Shown: positions 34,280-42,866 of the stretch, piece after piece
Position numbering within the stretch: the stretch's first letter is position 1
Layout of the letters: each line of letters starts with the position of its first letter
Assembly (NCBI GenBank): GCA_015057705.1
Contig: SVDU01000001.1
Location: 1 to 64,000, forward strand
Direction: 5' to 3'
DNA length: 64,000 nt
From: Paenibacillaceae bacterium
GTDB lineage: Bacteria; Bacillota; Clostridia; Lachnospirales; Lachnospiraceae
Translations under genes and position numbers: made by a program
The notes under the pieces: generated by a model
Databases searched by the model: none
Seen by the model: the letters and a program-made list of their open reading frames with translations, nothing else
What the model was told of the DNA's origin: nothing

Positions 34280-35257
34280 ATGAAAATTGATATGTCTTAC
34301 GGCAGCGGTGGAAAACAGACCGGTGATCTGATTAATCAGGTTTTTTTAAAACATTTCAATAATAAAACGTTAAACAGACTGGAAGATGCGGCGGTGCTGT
34401 CTGTTGAGGGGAAGATTGCCTACACAACAGATTCCTTTGTTGTTACCCCTCTGTTTTTTAGAGGAGGAAATATTGGTAAACTGGCTGTGTGCGGGACAGT
34501 TAATGATTTATCCATGATGGGAGCTGTTCCAAAGTATCTCACTGCAGGCTTTATTATAGAAGAAGGAACTGAGCTGGAAACCATAGAGGAGATCGCCCGC
34601 ACCATGGCTGTAACTGCAAAAGAAGCAGGAGTCCGGATTGTAGCAGGCGATACCAAGGTAGTAGACGGCAATGGCGGGGTTTTTATTAATACGTCGGGAA
34701 TTGGGGAAGTGATGAAAGGTGGTATCAGTATCTCTCACTGTAAACCAGGTGATGCCATTATTTTATCCGGATACTTAGGAGAGCATCATGCGGCGATTCT
34801 TTCCCACCGCATGGGAATTGAAAATCAGATTGCCAGCGATTGTGCTCCCCTTAATTCCATAGTCCAGAACTTATTGGACAGCCAGATCAGGGTTCACTGC
34901 ATGCGGGACGTCACCAGAGGCGGTCTTGCCACTGTATTAAATGAAGCAGCAGAGCAGTCTTCATGCAGTGTGGAAATCTGGGAGGAGGCTCTTCCCGTTA
35001 GTCCCCAGGTAAAAGGCTTCTGCGGAATACTGGGGCTGGATCCTCTCTATATGGCCAATGAGGGAAAGATGATAGCCGTTGTCCCGGGAAATCAGGCCGA
35101 AAAGGCGTTAAAAGCAGTGCAGAACAGTAAATATGGGACAAATGCCAGAATAATTGGAACAATTTTTGAAGGAAACGGAGTCAGAATGAAAACCAGGCTT
35201 AATGGTCTTCGAACCATTGATCTTTTATATGGAGAAGGTCTTCCAAGAATCTGTTAG
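34280..35257 (+). CDS. hypE: Hydrogenase maturation protein HypE (325 aa)
   Basis: Dehydrates the C-terminal thiocarbamate to thiocyanate. PurM-like ATPase with MSYGSGGKQTGDLI at the start, AYTTDSFVV, GDTKVVDG and CMRDVTRGGLATVLNE. It ends GLPRIC, the strictly conserved C-terminal Cys that accepts the carbamoyl group. An in-frame start exists at 34172 inside hypD, but the family start and the GGGG just upstream point to ATG at 34280. Last gene of the hydrogenase operon. Confidence 0.94.
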   Translation: MKIDMSYGSGGKQTGDLINQVFLKHFNNKTLNRLEDAAVLSVEGKIAYTTDSFVVTPLFFRGGNIGKLAVCGTVNDLSMMGAVPKYLTAGFIIEEGTELETIEEIARTMAVTAKEAGVRIVAGDTKVVDGNGGVFINTSGIGEVMKGGISISHCKPGDAIILSGYLGEHHAAILSHRMGIENQIASDCAPLNSIVQNLLDSQIRVHCMRDVTRGGLATVLNEAAEQSSCSVEIWEEALPVSPQVKGFCGILGLDPLYMANEGKMIAVVPGNQAEKALKAVQNSKYGTNARIIGTIFEGNGVRMKTRLNGLRTIDLLYGEGLPRIC

Positions 35258-35322
35258 TGTAAGTGAAGAGGTCAGCTTATAAAAAGCGGGCTTCTTTTTT
35301 TCTTTTGCCAGAATAAATTTTA

Positions 35323-35352
35323 TTGACGTAGTAACAACTTATTTGCTATAAT
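35323..35352 (+). promoter_or_regulatory. Promoter of the aminomutase gene
   Basis: TTGACG (35323-35328), 18-bp spacer, TATAAT (35347-35352), 38 bp before the ATG. It gives the gene transcription independent of the hydrogenase operon. Confidence 0.7.
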
Positions 35353-35389
35353 AAAGTTGTTTCTTTTGGAGCAAAAGGAGAATAAATAT

Positions 35390-36646
35390 ATGGAAAAAGA
35401 AAAAAAACGTCAAATATCACTACAGCGGGCAGATGAACTGAAGGGGAGGATTGAAGATTTTCTTGAAGCAAGGAAATCAATTTCGACTGGTATCAGCAAA
35501 GAAGATGTGCTGAAGGAACGGAAAAACAGAATACTTCATATTTATTCGGCAACGGAAGAGGACTGGAATGATTACAAATGGCAATTGAAAAACAGAATTA
35601 CAGATGTGGAGAGCTTAAGCCGGATTCTTCCTGTCAGCGAAAAAGAGAAGCAGCTGATACAGGAAGTAGGGGAAAAGTTTCGGTGGGCAGTTTCCCCGTA
35701 TTACCTAAGTCTTGCAGATCCGGACGACAGCTTTGATCCCATACGTCTGATGAGTGTCCCAAACTATAAGGAGCTGGAAGACAGCTGTACGGATTTAGAT
35801 CCTATGGCAGAAGAGTATACCAATCCAGCCGGCTGTATTACCAGACGGTATCCGGACCGCCTGATTATCAATGTAACCAATGAATGTGCCATGTACTGCA
35901 GGCACTGCCAGAGACGGCGCAACATAGGGGAACAGGATGTCCACAATTCCCGTGACAAGATTTTAGAATCGATTAAATACATCAAAGAGAATGAAGAAAT
36001 CAGGGATGTTCTTATCACAGGGGGAGATGCGCTCACTCTGTCAGATCAGCAGCTGGAATGGATTATCAGCCAGTTAAAGGAGATTCCTCATGTGGATTAC
36101 ATAAGGCTTGGCAGCAGAATTCCCGTAACCATGCCACAGAGAATCACCAAAGAGCTTTGCGATATGCTAAAGAAATACCACCCCATCTATTTAAACACTC
36201 ATTTTAATCACCCCATGGAGATTACTGAAGAATCAAAAGCAGCCTGTGAAAGGCTTGCAGATGCAGGAATCGTTCTGGGAAATCAGGCAGTTTTATTAAA
36301 TGGTATTAACAATGACAAATTTGTAATGCGTGTGCTCAATCATGAATTGTTAAAGTGCAGGGTACGGCCTTATTATATTTTTCATGCAAAGCACGTTCAG
36401 GGAACCACTCATTTTAACACATCCATTGAAGATGGCATTGAGATTATGGAATATTTAAGAGGATACACCTCTGGTATGGCAATTCCCACATTTATTGTCA
36501 ATGCGCCAAAGGGGCAGGGCAAAACTCCTATATTCCCCAATTACATTATTTCCAGAGGTCCGGGTTATGTAAAATTCAGAACCTGGGAAGGAAACGTAGT
36601 CAAATATGAGGATCATGAGACAAAAGATATTCATGAGCTTCTCTGA
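35390..36646 (+). CDS. eam: Glutamate 2,3-aminomutase (418 aa)
   Basis: Radical-SAM, PLP-dependent aminomutase. The radical-SAM cluster motif is CAMYCRHCQRR at about residues 168-178. GGDALTL and the RLGSRIPVTMPQRIT segment follow, and PLP would be bound by the Lys in the late FIVNAPKGQGKTP segment. The whole protein, including DWNDYKWQLKNRITDVESL near the start, resembles the clostridial glutamate 2,3-aminomutase more than lysine 2,3-aminomutase; this rests on my memory of the C. difficile enzyme. The product, beta-glutamate, is a compatible solute. AAAAGGAG lies 9 nt before ATG at 35390. There is no kamD/kamE neighbourhood, which also argues against lysine fermentation. Confidence 0.85.
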   Translation: MEKEKKRQISLQRADELKGRIEDFLEARKSISTGISKEDVLKERKNRILHIYSATEEDWNDYKWQLKNRITDVESLSRILPVSEKEKQLIQEVGEKFRWAVSPYYLSLADPDDSFDPIRLMSVPNYKELEDSCTDLDPMAEEYTNPAGCITRRYPDRLIINVTNECAMYCRHCQRRRNIGEQDVHNSRDKILESIKYIKENEEIRDVLITGGDALTLSDQQLEWIISQLKEIPHVDYIRLGSRIPVTMPQRITKELCDMLKKYHPIYLNTHFNHPMEITEESKAACERLADAGIVLGNQAVLLNGINNDKFVMRVLNHELLKCRVRPYYIFHAKHVQGTTHFNTSIEDGIEIMEYLRGYTSGMAIPTFIVNAPKGQGKTPIFPNYIISRGPGYVKFRTWEGNVVKYEDHETKDIHELL

Positions 36647-36652
36647 TTAATT

Positions 36653-36706
36653 AAAAACCGCTGATCCAGATGCGATATTTCATTCGCCAATGGATCAGCG
36701 GTTTTT
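36653..36706. terminator. Bidirectional terminator between eam and the catabolic operon
   Basis: A perfect 16-bp stem, AAAAACCGCTGATCCA against TGGATCAGCGGTTTTT, with a 22-nt loop. A/T tails on both sides let it stop transcription from both directions. Confidence 0.88.
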
Positions 36707-36711
36707 AACCG

Positions 36712-37059
36712 TTATTTTTGCATAATATGAATGGCAAAGCCTCCAAACTCACCGTCTAAATAGACATTTTTCAGTGTTCCATCTTCAAAATAAGCGGCAG
36801 TATCCATGTTAAAGGAAAAGCCTTTCTCTTTCAATTCCTGAACGGCGGAGGTTAAATCCGGTGTACGCATGGCAATGTGACCGTTTGAACCCAGGAAAGG
36901 AGCTTTCATACATTCAAAATAAGAACCTCCAAACTCAGACTTTTGCCCGTGGCGAGGCTCTAAGTTAAACATCATACTCAGCAGCTGCGCCAGTTTTTCT
37001 GCTTCTTCCGCATTTGGGGTGTTGATGCCAATATGCTCCAGTTCATATTTATTATTCAT
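36712..37059 (-). CDS. VOC family protein (115 aa)
   Basis: Glyoxalase/bleomycin-resistance fold protein. It starts YELEHIGINTPNAEEAEKLA, contains NGHIAMRTPDLTSAVQELKE and ends DGEFGGFAIHIMQK, with His and Glu in the places usually used for metal binding. The last gene of the minus-strand catabolic operon, 36 bp after the permease. It may isomerise or lyse a sugar-acid intermediate; the reaction is not predictable. Confidence 0.8.
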   Translation of the reverse strand: MNNKYELEHIGINTPNAEEAEKLAQLLSMMFNLEPRHGQKSEFGGSYFECMKAPFLGSNGHIAMRTPDLTSAVQELKEKGFSFNMDTAAYFEDGTLKNVYLDGEFGGFAIHIMQK

Positions 37060-37095
37060 AATTGTACCTCTTTCTGATTTAAGTAATTTAGCATT

Positions 37096-38376
37096 TTACA
37101 TTGGGAACAATAGCAGAGCTCCGGCAGTTAAAGCAAGCAGTCGGATAAAGTACATCGGAATCGTGTATTTCCAAAACTCTGTCAGTTTATATTTACCAAT
37201 TCCCATTACCATAGCTGGCATCCCATCAATTGGTAAGAAATGGCCATTCCAGCCTGAAATTACAATTGCAGCAGCTGCAGCTGTCGGATTCAGTCCAAGA
37301 CTCATACAGGTAGCAATCGCCATAGGCGCAAATACATATACCGTACCGATTGTGGATCCTGTAAGGGTTGCAAGTACACTTGTTAACATACAGAATACAA
37401 AAATCAGAACGAAAGGATTGATATTTGTTCCAAGCATATTGGCTACCGTTTCTCCAACTAAAGCAGTTAATCCGGTACCGCCAAGAGCATCAGCAACACC
37501 AATAACGCCAGCTGACATTAAAATAATTGGAGCACCAATGTTATTACGAATTTCATCAAAATTCAGAACACCGATCACTAAAACCAGACCTGCAGATAAA
37601 CCTGGAATCATATATCCGGCATCGCCTACTTTACTTTGAAGAATCATACCAATAACAGCTGCGATAAAGGCCGCATAGGTTGCATTTTCTTTCCATTTTG
37701 GTAAATCATAAACGGTATCTTTGGATTTATCTGTGCCGGTTTCTGTATCTTCCACATTTTTGCTGGGCAGAATTTTATAACCAATTAAAGCCCATGCCAC
37801 ATATGCTAGGGAAAGGATCAGATTCACAATAGAGAATTTTGCTAAGGAAACGCTGGTAATACCGGATTTGGCAGCTGCTAATACAGCGATAACAATGCCA
37901 TATTGTAATGTAACATTAACCGGGATCAGTGGGTGGTTAGCTGCGAAACCAGCAGCAGCGATCACCTTGCCACGTGGTAATTTGTCAGTGTACTGTATCG
38001 TAGATAAAATACCTAAAGTAAGAACATAGAATGCAGTGGAACCTGTTCCAAAGATACTGCTGGCCAGCATGACGATAATAAATAACATGATATATGCTTT
38101 GTATCCACCTTTGTTAGCCATATTCATAATTGTTTTTCTGAAAGCACCAATCAGGCTTGTTTTTTGAAGTGCTGCCACGATTGCCATGAAAGAGGCAAGC
38201 ATAATAATGGTAGCGTTAGAAAAACCGCCGAAAGCAGTCTTGATATCGGTTATGCCAAAAAGAACCATTAGAAGACAGGCAAGTATTGGAGGTGCACCGA
38301 ATGGAAGTTTGTCTGTCATGATCAGAACAATCATGAGAATTGTGATAGCAAGAGCAATAATCATTGGGATAGTCAT
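37096..38376 (-). CDS. SLC13/CitMHS-type permease (426 aa)
   Basis: Very hydrophobic protein with about 11 membrane helices. Repeats of the ion-transporter superfamily type are present: AFGGFSNATIIMLASFMAIV early and LTGSTIGTVYVFAPMAIATC late, each with a re-entrant-loop-like segment. It belongs to the anion:Na+/H+ symporter group for di- and tricarboxylates or sugar acids. Sitting in the operon, it is the likely importer of the operon's substrate, probably a small organic or sugar acid. Confidence 0.82.
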   Translation of the reverse strand: MTIPMIIALAITILMIVLIMTDKLPFGAPPILACLLMVLFGITDIKTAFGGFSNATIIMLASFMAIVAALQKTSLIGAFRKTIMNMANKGGYKAYIMLFIIVMLASSIFGTGSTAFYVLTLGILSTIQYTDKLPRGKVIAAAGFAANHPLIPVNVTLQYGIVIAVLAAAKSGITSVSLAKFSIVNLILSLAYVAWALIGYKILPSKNVEDTETGTDKSKDTVYDLPKWKENATYAAFIAAVIGMILQSKVGDAGYMIPGLSAGLVLVIGVLNFDEIRNNIGAPIILMSAGVIGVADALGGTGLTALVGETVANMLGTNINPFVLIFVFCMLTSVLATLTGSTIGTVYVFAPMAIATCMSLGLNPTAAAAAIVISGWNGHFLPIDGMPAMVMGIGKYKLTEFWKYTIPMYFIRLLALTAGALLLFPM

Positions 38377-38439
38377 TTGTTTGGACTCCTCTCTTTTATA
38401 AAGCTATATTAATTGGCAGTAGGGTACAATTAATCAATT

Positions 38440-39534
38440 TCAGGATTCTTTTCTGGCATGAACCATGAGGATAGCGTAATCAATTGCATTGATCAGACTC
38501 AGCTCACTGGAGCGGCCGCTGCCTGCAAGATCAATGCCGGTGCCATGGTCTACACTGGCACGAATGATAGGCAGTCCGAGAGTCACGTTAACACCTTCAA
38601 CCGCTTCCCAGTGTTTTTCTTCACGGTTATAAACAAACCCTTTTACCTTTAGGGGAATATGACCCTGATCATGGTACATGGCAACAACAATATCATACCA
38701 GCCGCCCAGTGCTTTAGAAAATATGGTATCGGGAGGGGTGGGCTTCTTTTCCGGAATAATAATTCCCTCAGCGAGGGCTGCATCAATGGCAGGCTGAATT
38801 TCTTCTACTTCCTCCCAGCCAAACATGCCGTTCTCACCACAGTGGGGATTTAACCCTGCTACTCCGATTTTAGGTTCTTTTATACCCAGGGCTTTGCAGC
38901 CTTCGTTGGCAATGCGAATGCAATCCAGAACACGGTCCTTTTTAACACGATCACAAGCTTCCCGCAACGACACATGAGTGGAAACATGGACTACCCGCAG
39001 GTCCCCGTGAGCCAGCATCATGGTGTACTTTGGTGTATCCGTATAATCAGCATAAATCTCGGTATGACCGGAATAATGATGACCTGCCATATTTATGGCT
39101 TCTTTACTCAGGGCGTTGGTAACGGTAGCATCAATCTGGCCCTCCATAGCCAGCTGAATCACTTTTACTACATATTGGAAGGCTGCCTCACCACCCAGTG
39201 CACAGGCACCTACGCCAAAGGGTTTTGGTTCATTCAGTCCGGAGGTATCTGGAATTGCATCTGCAGGAATCAGTTTCAGATCCATCAGATCAATGGTGCC
39301 ATAGATGTATTTGCCTTCAGCGGGAGAAGAGATAACATTCAGTTTCAAATGAATGCCATGAACTTTTTCAGCCACCTTTAAAGCATAACTTATGGAAGTT
39401 TCATCCCCTACTATCAAAGGCTTACAGCGCTCATAGAGTTTTTCATCTGCCAATGCCCGAACCGTAATCTCCGGGCCATTTCCAAAGGGATCACCCATGG
39501 AAATTCCAATAATAGGTCTCATTTGATTATTCAT
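38440..39534 (-). CDS. pdxA2: PdxA2-type 4-phospho-sugar-acid dehydrogenase (364 aa)
   Basis: PdxA family NAD-dependent oxidative decarboxylase. IIGISMGDPFGNGPEI at the start, then metal-binding histidines in SGHTEIYAD, VSTHVSL and YHDQGHIPLK, and the closing DHGTGIDLAGSG. Paralogues next to a DUF1537 kinase (PdxA2) oxidise 4-phospho-D-threonate or -erythronate to dihydroxyacetone phosphate and CO2, not the vitamin B6 precursor. The next-door kinase and the absence of other B6 genes support the catabolic form. The start at 39534 lies 1 bp after the DapA-like stop. Confidence 0.88.
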   Translation of the reverse strand: MNNQMRPIIGISMGDPFGNGPEITVRALADEKLYERCKPLIVGDETSISYALKVAEKVHGIHLKLNVISSPAEGKYIYGTIDLMDLKLIPADAIPDTSGLNEPKPFGVGACALGGEAAFQYVVKVIQLAMEGQIDATVTNALSKEAINMAGHHYSGHTEIYADYTDTPKYTMMLAHGDLRVVHVSTHVSLREACDRVKKDRVLDCIRIANEGCKALGIKEPKIGVAGLNPHCGENGMFGWEEVEEIQPAIDAALAEGIIIPEKKPTPPDTIFSKALGGWYDIVVAMYHDQGHIPLKVKGFVYNREEKHWEAVEGVNVTLGLPIIRASVDHGTGIDLAGSGRSSELSLINAIDYAILMVHARKES

Positions 39535-39535
39535 A

Positions 39536-40444
39536 TCAGCACATCCCTCTGTCGGCATTTTCCACTAGAACCTGTTTTAGTGCGTCAATTCCTTCCTCGC
39601 ATAGATAGTTAAAAGGACGGCGGCAGTCGCCTACCGGATAACCAAGCAGAGAAACAGCCTTTTTAACGACCGTATTAGGGTTGCCATATTTGAATACAGC
39701 ACGGAATGAGGCGATGGAGTCCTGAGCAGCCTTGGCCTCATCCAGTTTACCGGCCTGAAACAGTTCATAAATAGATGCAAGAACATGTGGATATACGTTG
39801 GCGCATCCGGCAATACCGCCTGCACCGCCTGCTTCAAGGCAGGGAAGGATAAGGGAATCGTTTCCGGATAATACACGGAAATCTTTATCTAAATCCTTTG
39901 TAAGGTTGATATAGGCAAGTAAGTTATTCCAGTCACCGCTGGAATCTTTGGCACCCATTATAAGGTCTACATCTTTCGCCAGCTTTGCAACGGTCTCAGG
40001 AAGCAATTTATTGCCTGTACGTGCCGGGATGTTATACAGCACGATTGGAATGTCTACATGTTTCGCAATTTCCACGTAATGATCGTAGAGCTCTTTTTGG
40101 GAAGCAAGAGCAAAGCTGGGTGTGATAATGGACAGCACATCAGCGCCAAGTTCCTGAGCTTTCCGGCTGACACGAATGGTATCAGACGTGGAAATGCAGC
40201 CTGTACCTGCATATACAGGAACACGATGTTTTACCTGATCAATGGCAGCCTCAAGCACTTCGATTTTTTCTTTTTCATTTAAAATATAACCTTCTCCGTT
40301 GGTCCCAAATGGGAATATACCGTGAACACCGCCCTCCAGCATTCGTTCAATCTGGTTACGCAGCTCCTCCAGATTAAGGGATTCATCGGCATTCATAGGG
40401 GTTAGAATTGGTGGGATAATGCCTTTTAATTCAACGTTCTTCAT
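39536..40444 (-). CDS. DapA/NanA-family aldolase (302 aa)
   Basis: TIM-barrel Schiff-base aldolase. Catalytic Y137 (LYNIPARTG) and K166 (GAKDSSGD) are present. The substrate-binding loop reads GTNGEG in place of the GTTGEG of true dihydrodipicolinate synthase. In this operon it more likely cleaves or forms a 2-keto-3-deoxy acid than serves lysine synthesis. The start has AGGAG at a short distance. Confidence 0.88.
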   Translation of the reverse strand: MKNVELKGIIPPILTPMNADESLNLEELRNQIERMLEGGVHGIFPFGTNGEGYILNEKEKIEVLEAAIDQVKHRVPVYAGTGCISTSDTIRVSRKAQELGADVLSIITPSFALASQKELYDHYVEIAKHVDIPIVLYNIPARTGNKLLPETVAKLAKDVDLIMGAKDSSGDWNNLLAYINLTKDLDKDFRVLSGNDSLILPCLEAGGAGGIAGCANVYPHVLASIYELFQAGKLDEAKAAQDSIASFRAVFKYGNPNTVVKKAVSLLGYPVGDCRRPFNYLCEEGIDALKQVLVENADRGMC

Positions 40445-40462
40445 GATAATAATCTCCTCTGA

Positions 40463-41623
40463 TTAAATAATTTTCTCATACAGCGACCTGGCATCAGCAG
40501 GTGTAACTTCCCGCATATTGTTTACCAGAAGGCGTGTTACCTGCATACCGGCTTCTACCAGTCCGTCTAAGTCTTCGGCGGGTACTCCAAACTCTTTTAA
40601 GCTGGTGGGGATTTCTAAGTCTTTTACGATTTTCTCCATCCACGCAAGCAGATAAGCACTTTTTTCTTCCGCTGTCTGGCAGTTTCCCTGGGTGTGAACA
40701 CACCGGTCATAAACAGCAGCGAATTTTTCACGGCATACCGGTTCATTGAATCCCATGACAGGAGCCAATAACATTGCGTTGGAAACGCCGTGTGGGATGT
40801 GGTACTTACCTCCAAGGGGATAGCTTAATGCGTGTACGGCAGTCGTGCCGGAGGCAGTAATAGCCAGTCCGCCGTAATAGGCCGCAATCTGCATCCTGTT
40901 TTTTGCTTCCATTGCCTCGGAGTTGTTACATGCCTCCATGATGTTGTTAAGAATCAGATCCAGACCCTCAAGTGCGTACAAATCGCTGAATGGATTCGCT
41001 TTATTGCTGGTAAAGCACTCAATGCAGTGGGCCAGAGAATCCACACCCGTAGCTGCTGCAATCTTTCGGGGGACGTTCTTAATCATTCTGGCATCCAGTA
41101 TCACATAGTCAGCGATCATGTTCTCATTGACAATTCCCACCTTTAATTCCTTTTCCGGAACGGCAACAATGGCGTTGGGGGTAACCTCTGCTCCAGTACC
41201 TGCAGTGGTGGGAATCAGAATAATGGGAACGCACTTTTGTGCACGGCCCGGATCGTCTAACAGTTCCTTCACACCGTACTCGTCGGTGACAAGGATACTT
41301 GCCAGCTTGGCTGCGTCCATAACGCTGCCACCGCCGCATGCTACGATCATATCCGCTTTGCTGGCTTTAAACTGGTCTACCAGCTTTTGAACTGCGGTAT
41401 AAGTCGGTTCTGGAGGGAGTTCATCAAGGACATAGTAATCGGCTCCTGTAGCTATTACTGCTTCCTCTGGCAGGGAAAACAGGCCGGATTCCTCGATTCC
41501 CTTATCTGTAAACATGGCAACCCGATTCACCTTTTGGTTTTTTAAGATGGTGGTGATGCTTTCCATGGCGTTTTCTCCGCCATATACGGCGTGGGGCATT
41601 TTAATGTTATAGGTTTTCAGCAT
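40463..41623 (-). CDS. Iron-containing alcohol dehydrogenase (386 aa)
   Basis: Group III metal-dependent NAD(P)H alcohol dehydrogenase. Nucleotide-binding GGGSVMDAAK near residue 95, TTAGTGAEVTPNA, and metal ligands in GVDSLAHCIECF and HALSYPLGGKYHIPHG. It may oxidise a hydroxy acid or reduce an aldehyde released by the aldolase. A cluster of antisense open frames on the plus strand is a composition effect and not called. Confidence 0.9.
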   Translation of the reverse strand: MLKTYNIKMPHAVYGGENAMESITTILKNQKVNRVAMFTDKGIEESGLFSLPEEAVIATGADYYVLDELPPEPTYTAVQKLVDQFKASKADMIVACGGGSVMDAAKLASILVTDEYGVKELLDDPGRAQKCVPIILIPTTAGTGAEVTPNAIVAVPEKELKVGIVNENMIADYVILDARMIKNVPRKIAAATGVDSLAHCIECFTSNKANPFSDLYALEGLDLILNNIMEACNNSEAMEAKNRMQIAAYYGGLAITASGTTAVHALSYPLGGKYHIPHGVSNAMLLAPVMGFNEPVCREKFAAVYDRCVHTQGNCQTAEEKSAYLLAWMEKIVKDLEIPTSLKEFGVPAEDLDGLVEAGMQVTRLLVNNMREVTPADARSLYEKII

Positions 41624-41644
41624 TTTTAAATCCTCTCTGTGTTA

Positions 41645-42805
41645 TTAATGGCTCTGGGCAGCAGTTGGGTTATAGAGACCAACCCGCTCTCTTTTTTGTC
41701 CCAGAACATCCTCCTCGGTGAATCGAAGGTATTTCACTCCGGCGCGGGTGTGGGAGGCATAGGCCAGATGGAGCACCCCATCATCTGACTGCATCAGATA
41801 GGGATATTCGTACTGCCGGTTATTGGTTTTGTTTTCTTCCCCTATGTAGCCTTCGCCCCGTTCCATATAGCGGATGATTGGGAAAGTCAGACCGCCATCC
41901 TCAGTCAGTGCAACCGAAACCGGGCAGCGAAGACCAGGCCATGCAGCCTTGCCCGGCTGGGGATCGGGTGTGCAGGTGGGATTGTAGGCAATGGCAATGC
42001 GTCCGCTTTGCAGTTTCACTGCACTGATACTGGAGTTGTTGTTTGGAAGAGGAGTGGGAGCGGGCTCACTCCAGGTCTCGCCCCAGTCAAAGGACTCACT
42101 GCGATGAATGCGGTAAGCTTCACGGTTACGCATAAAAGCAACCAGATGTCCGTTTTCCAGCTCTATGACATTGGCATGAACATGACCGTTGCTTTTAGGC
42201 ATCATCACCATGCGCCACGTCTTTCCTTCGTCATCAGAGATGCGCAAAGCGGTGGGATCTCCGGAAAGCCCGTCTTTCGAATCTGTGCACAGCCAGTTGG
42301 CAAAAATCCACCGTCCGGATGAAAGTATCTGAATCGGCTGGCGGCAAAAGGTTCCTTCTTCGGGGAACACTGTTTCATAGGACCCCCATGTTCTGCCCCC
42401 ATCGGTACTCTTCTGGCAGCGCACTACGGCTGTATACTGCATGTTGTCTTTGCCTTCCTGGCGATCCATCTGGGCGGTGTACATTGCCCATACAGCATGA
42501 TCAGGACCGTAGAATAAAGAGGGGTTCTGCTCACTGCGGTCAGGGTCACCGGAGATATCCACAGGCGGAAGCCATGCTGCTCCGTCTTTAGGAAGAAGTG
42601 AGCAGATAATATGGATATCAGTGCTGCCTTCGTAGGTACCTGCAAACCAGCAGCACAGCAGATCGCCGTCAGGCAGTTCAAGCATTGCCGGAGCATGGGC
42701 GGTGGGATATCCACCGGTAGGAAGGAGTGCTTCCAGAATTCCCATATCATCATTTTGGTAAATAGTGCCGTCCCAGGTCAGGCCAGGTAATTTCGCGTAT
42801 TGCAT
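41645..42805 (-). CDS. Cytosolic sialidase-fold (BNR) protein (386 aa)
   Basis: Six-bladed propeller of the exo-alpha-sialidase superfamily, with Asp-box-like motifs KSTDGGRTWGSY, ISDDEGKTWRM, ESFDWGETWSEP and LTEDGGLTFP. An Arg-rich site is suggested by FCRQPIQILSSGRW and AFMRNREAYRIHRS. It has no signal peptide and no lectin module, so it stays in the cytoplasm. Being the second gene of a sugar-acid operon, it probably acts on an imported small substrate, not on host glycans. Function not assigned. Confidence 0.78.
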   Translation of the reverse strand: MQYAKLPGLTWDGTIYQNDDMGILEALLPTGGYPTAHAPAMLELPDGDLLCCWFAGTYEGSTDIHIICSLLPKDGAAWLPPVDISGDPDRSEQNPSLFYGPDHAVWAMYTAQMDRQEGKDNMQYTAVVRCQKSTDGGRTWGSYETVFPEEGTFCRQPIQILSSGRWIFANWLCTDSKDGLSGDPTALRISDDEGKTWRMVMMPKSNGHVHANVIELENGHLVAFMRNREAYRIHRSESFDWGETWSEPAPTPLPNNNSSISAVKLQSGRIAIAYNPTCTPDPQPGKAAWPGLRCPVSVALTEDGGLTFPIIRYMERGEGYIGEENKTNNRQYEYPYLMQSDDGVLHLAYASHTRAGVKYLRFTEEDVLGQKRERVGLYNPTAAQSH

Positions 42806-42866
42806 GTTTTATCCTCCAGATTTGTATTTTTTTAAGGCAATCATTTCATTGCCGGATACACTGATT

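Noticed and set aside
35390-36646. Lysine 2,3-aminomutase
   Set aside because: No lysine-fermentation genes nearby, and the sequence, including its N-terminal segment, is closer to glutamate 2,3-aminomutase as I remember it.
41645-42805. Secreted sialidase acting on host glycans
   Set aside because: No signal peptide, lectin or anchoring domain, and the gene is inside a metabolic operon.
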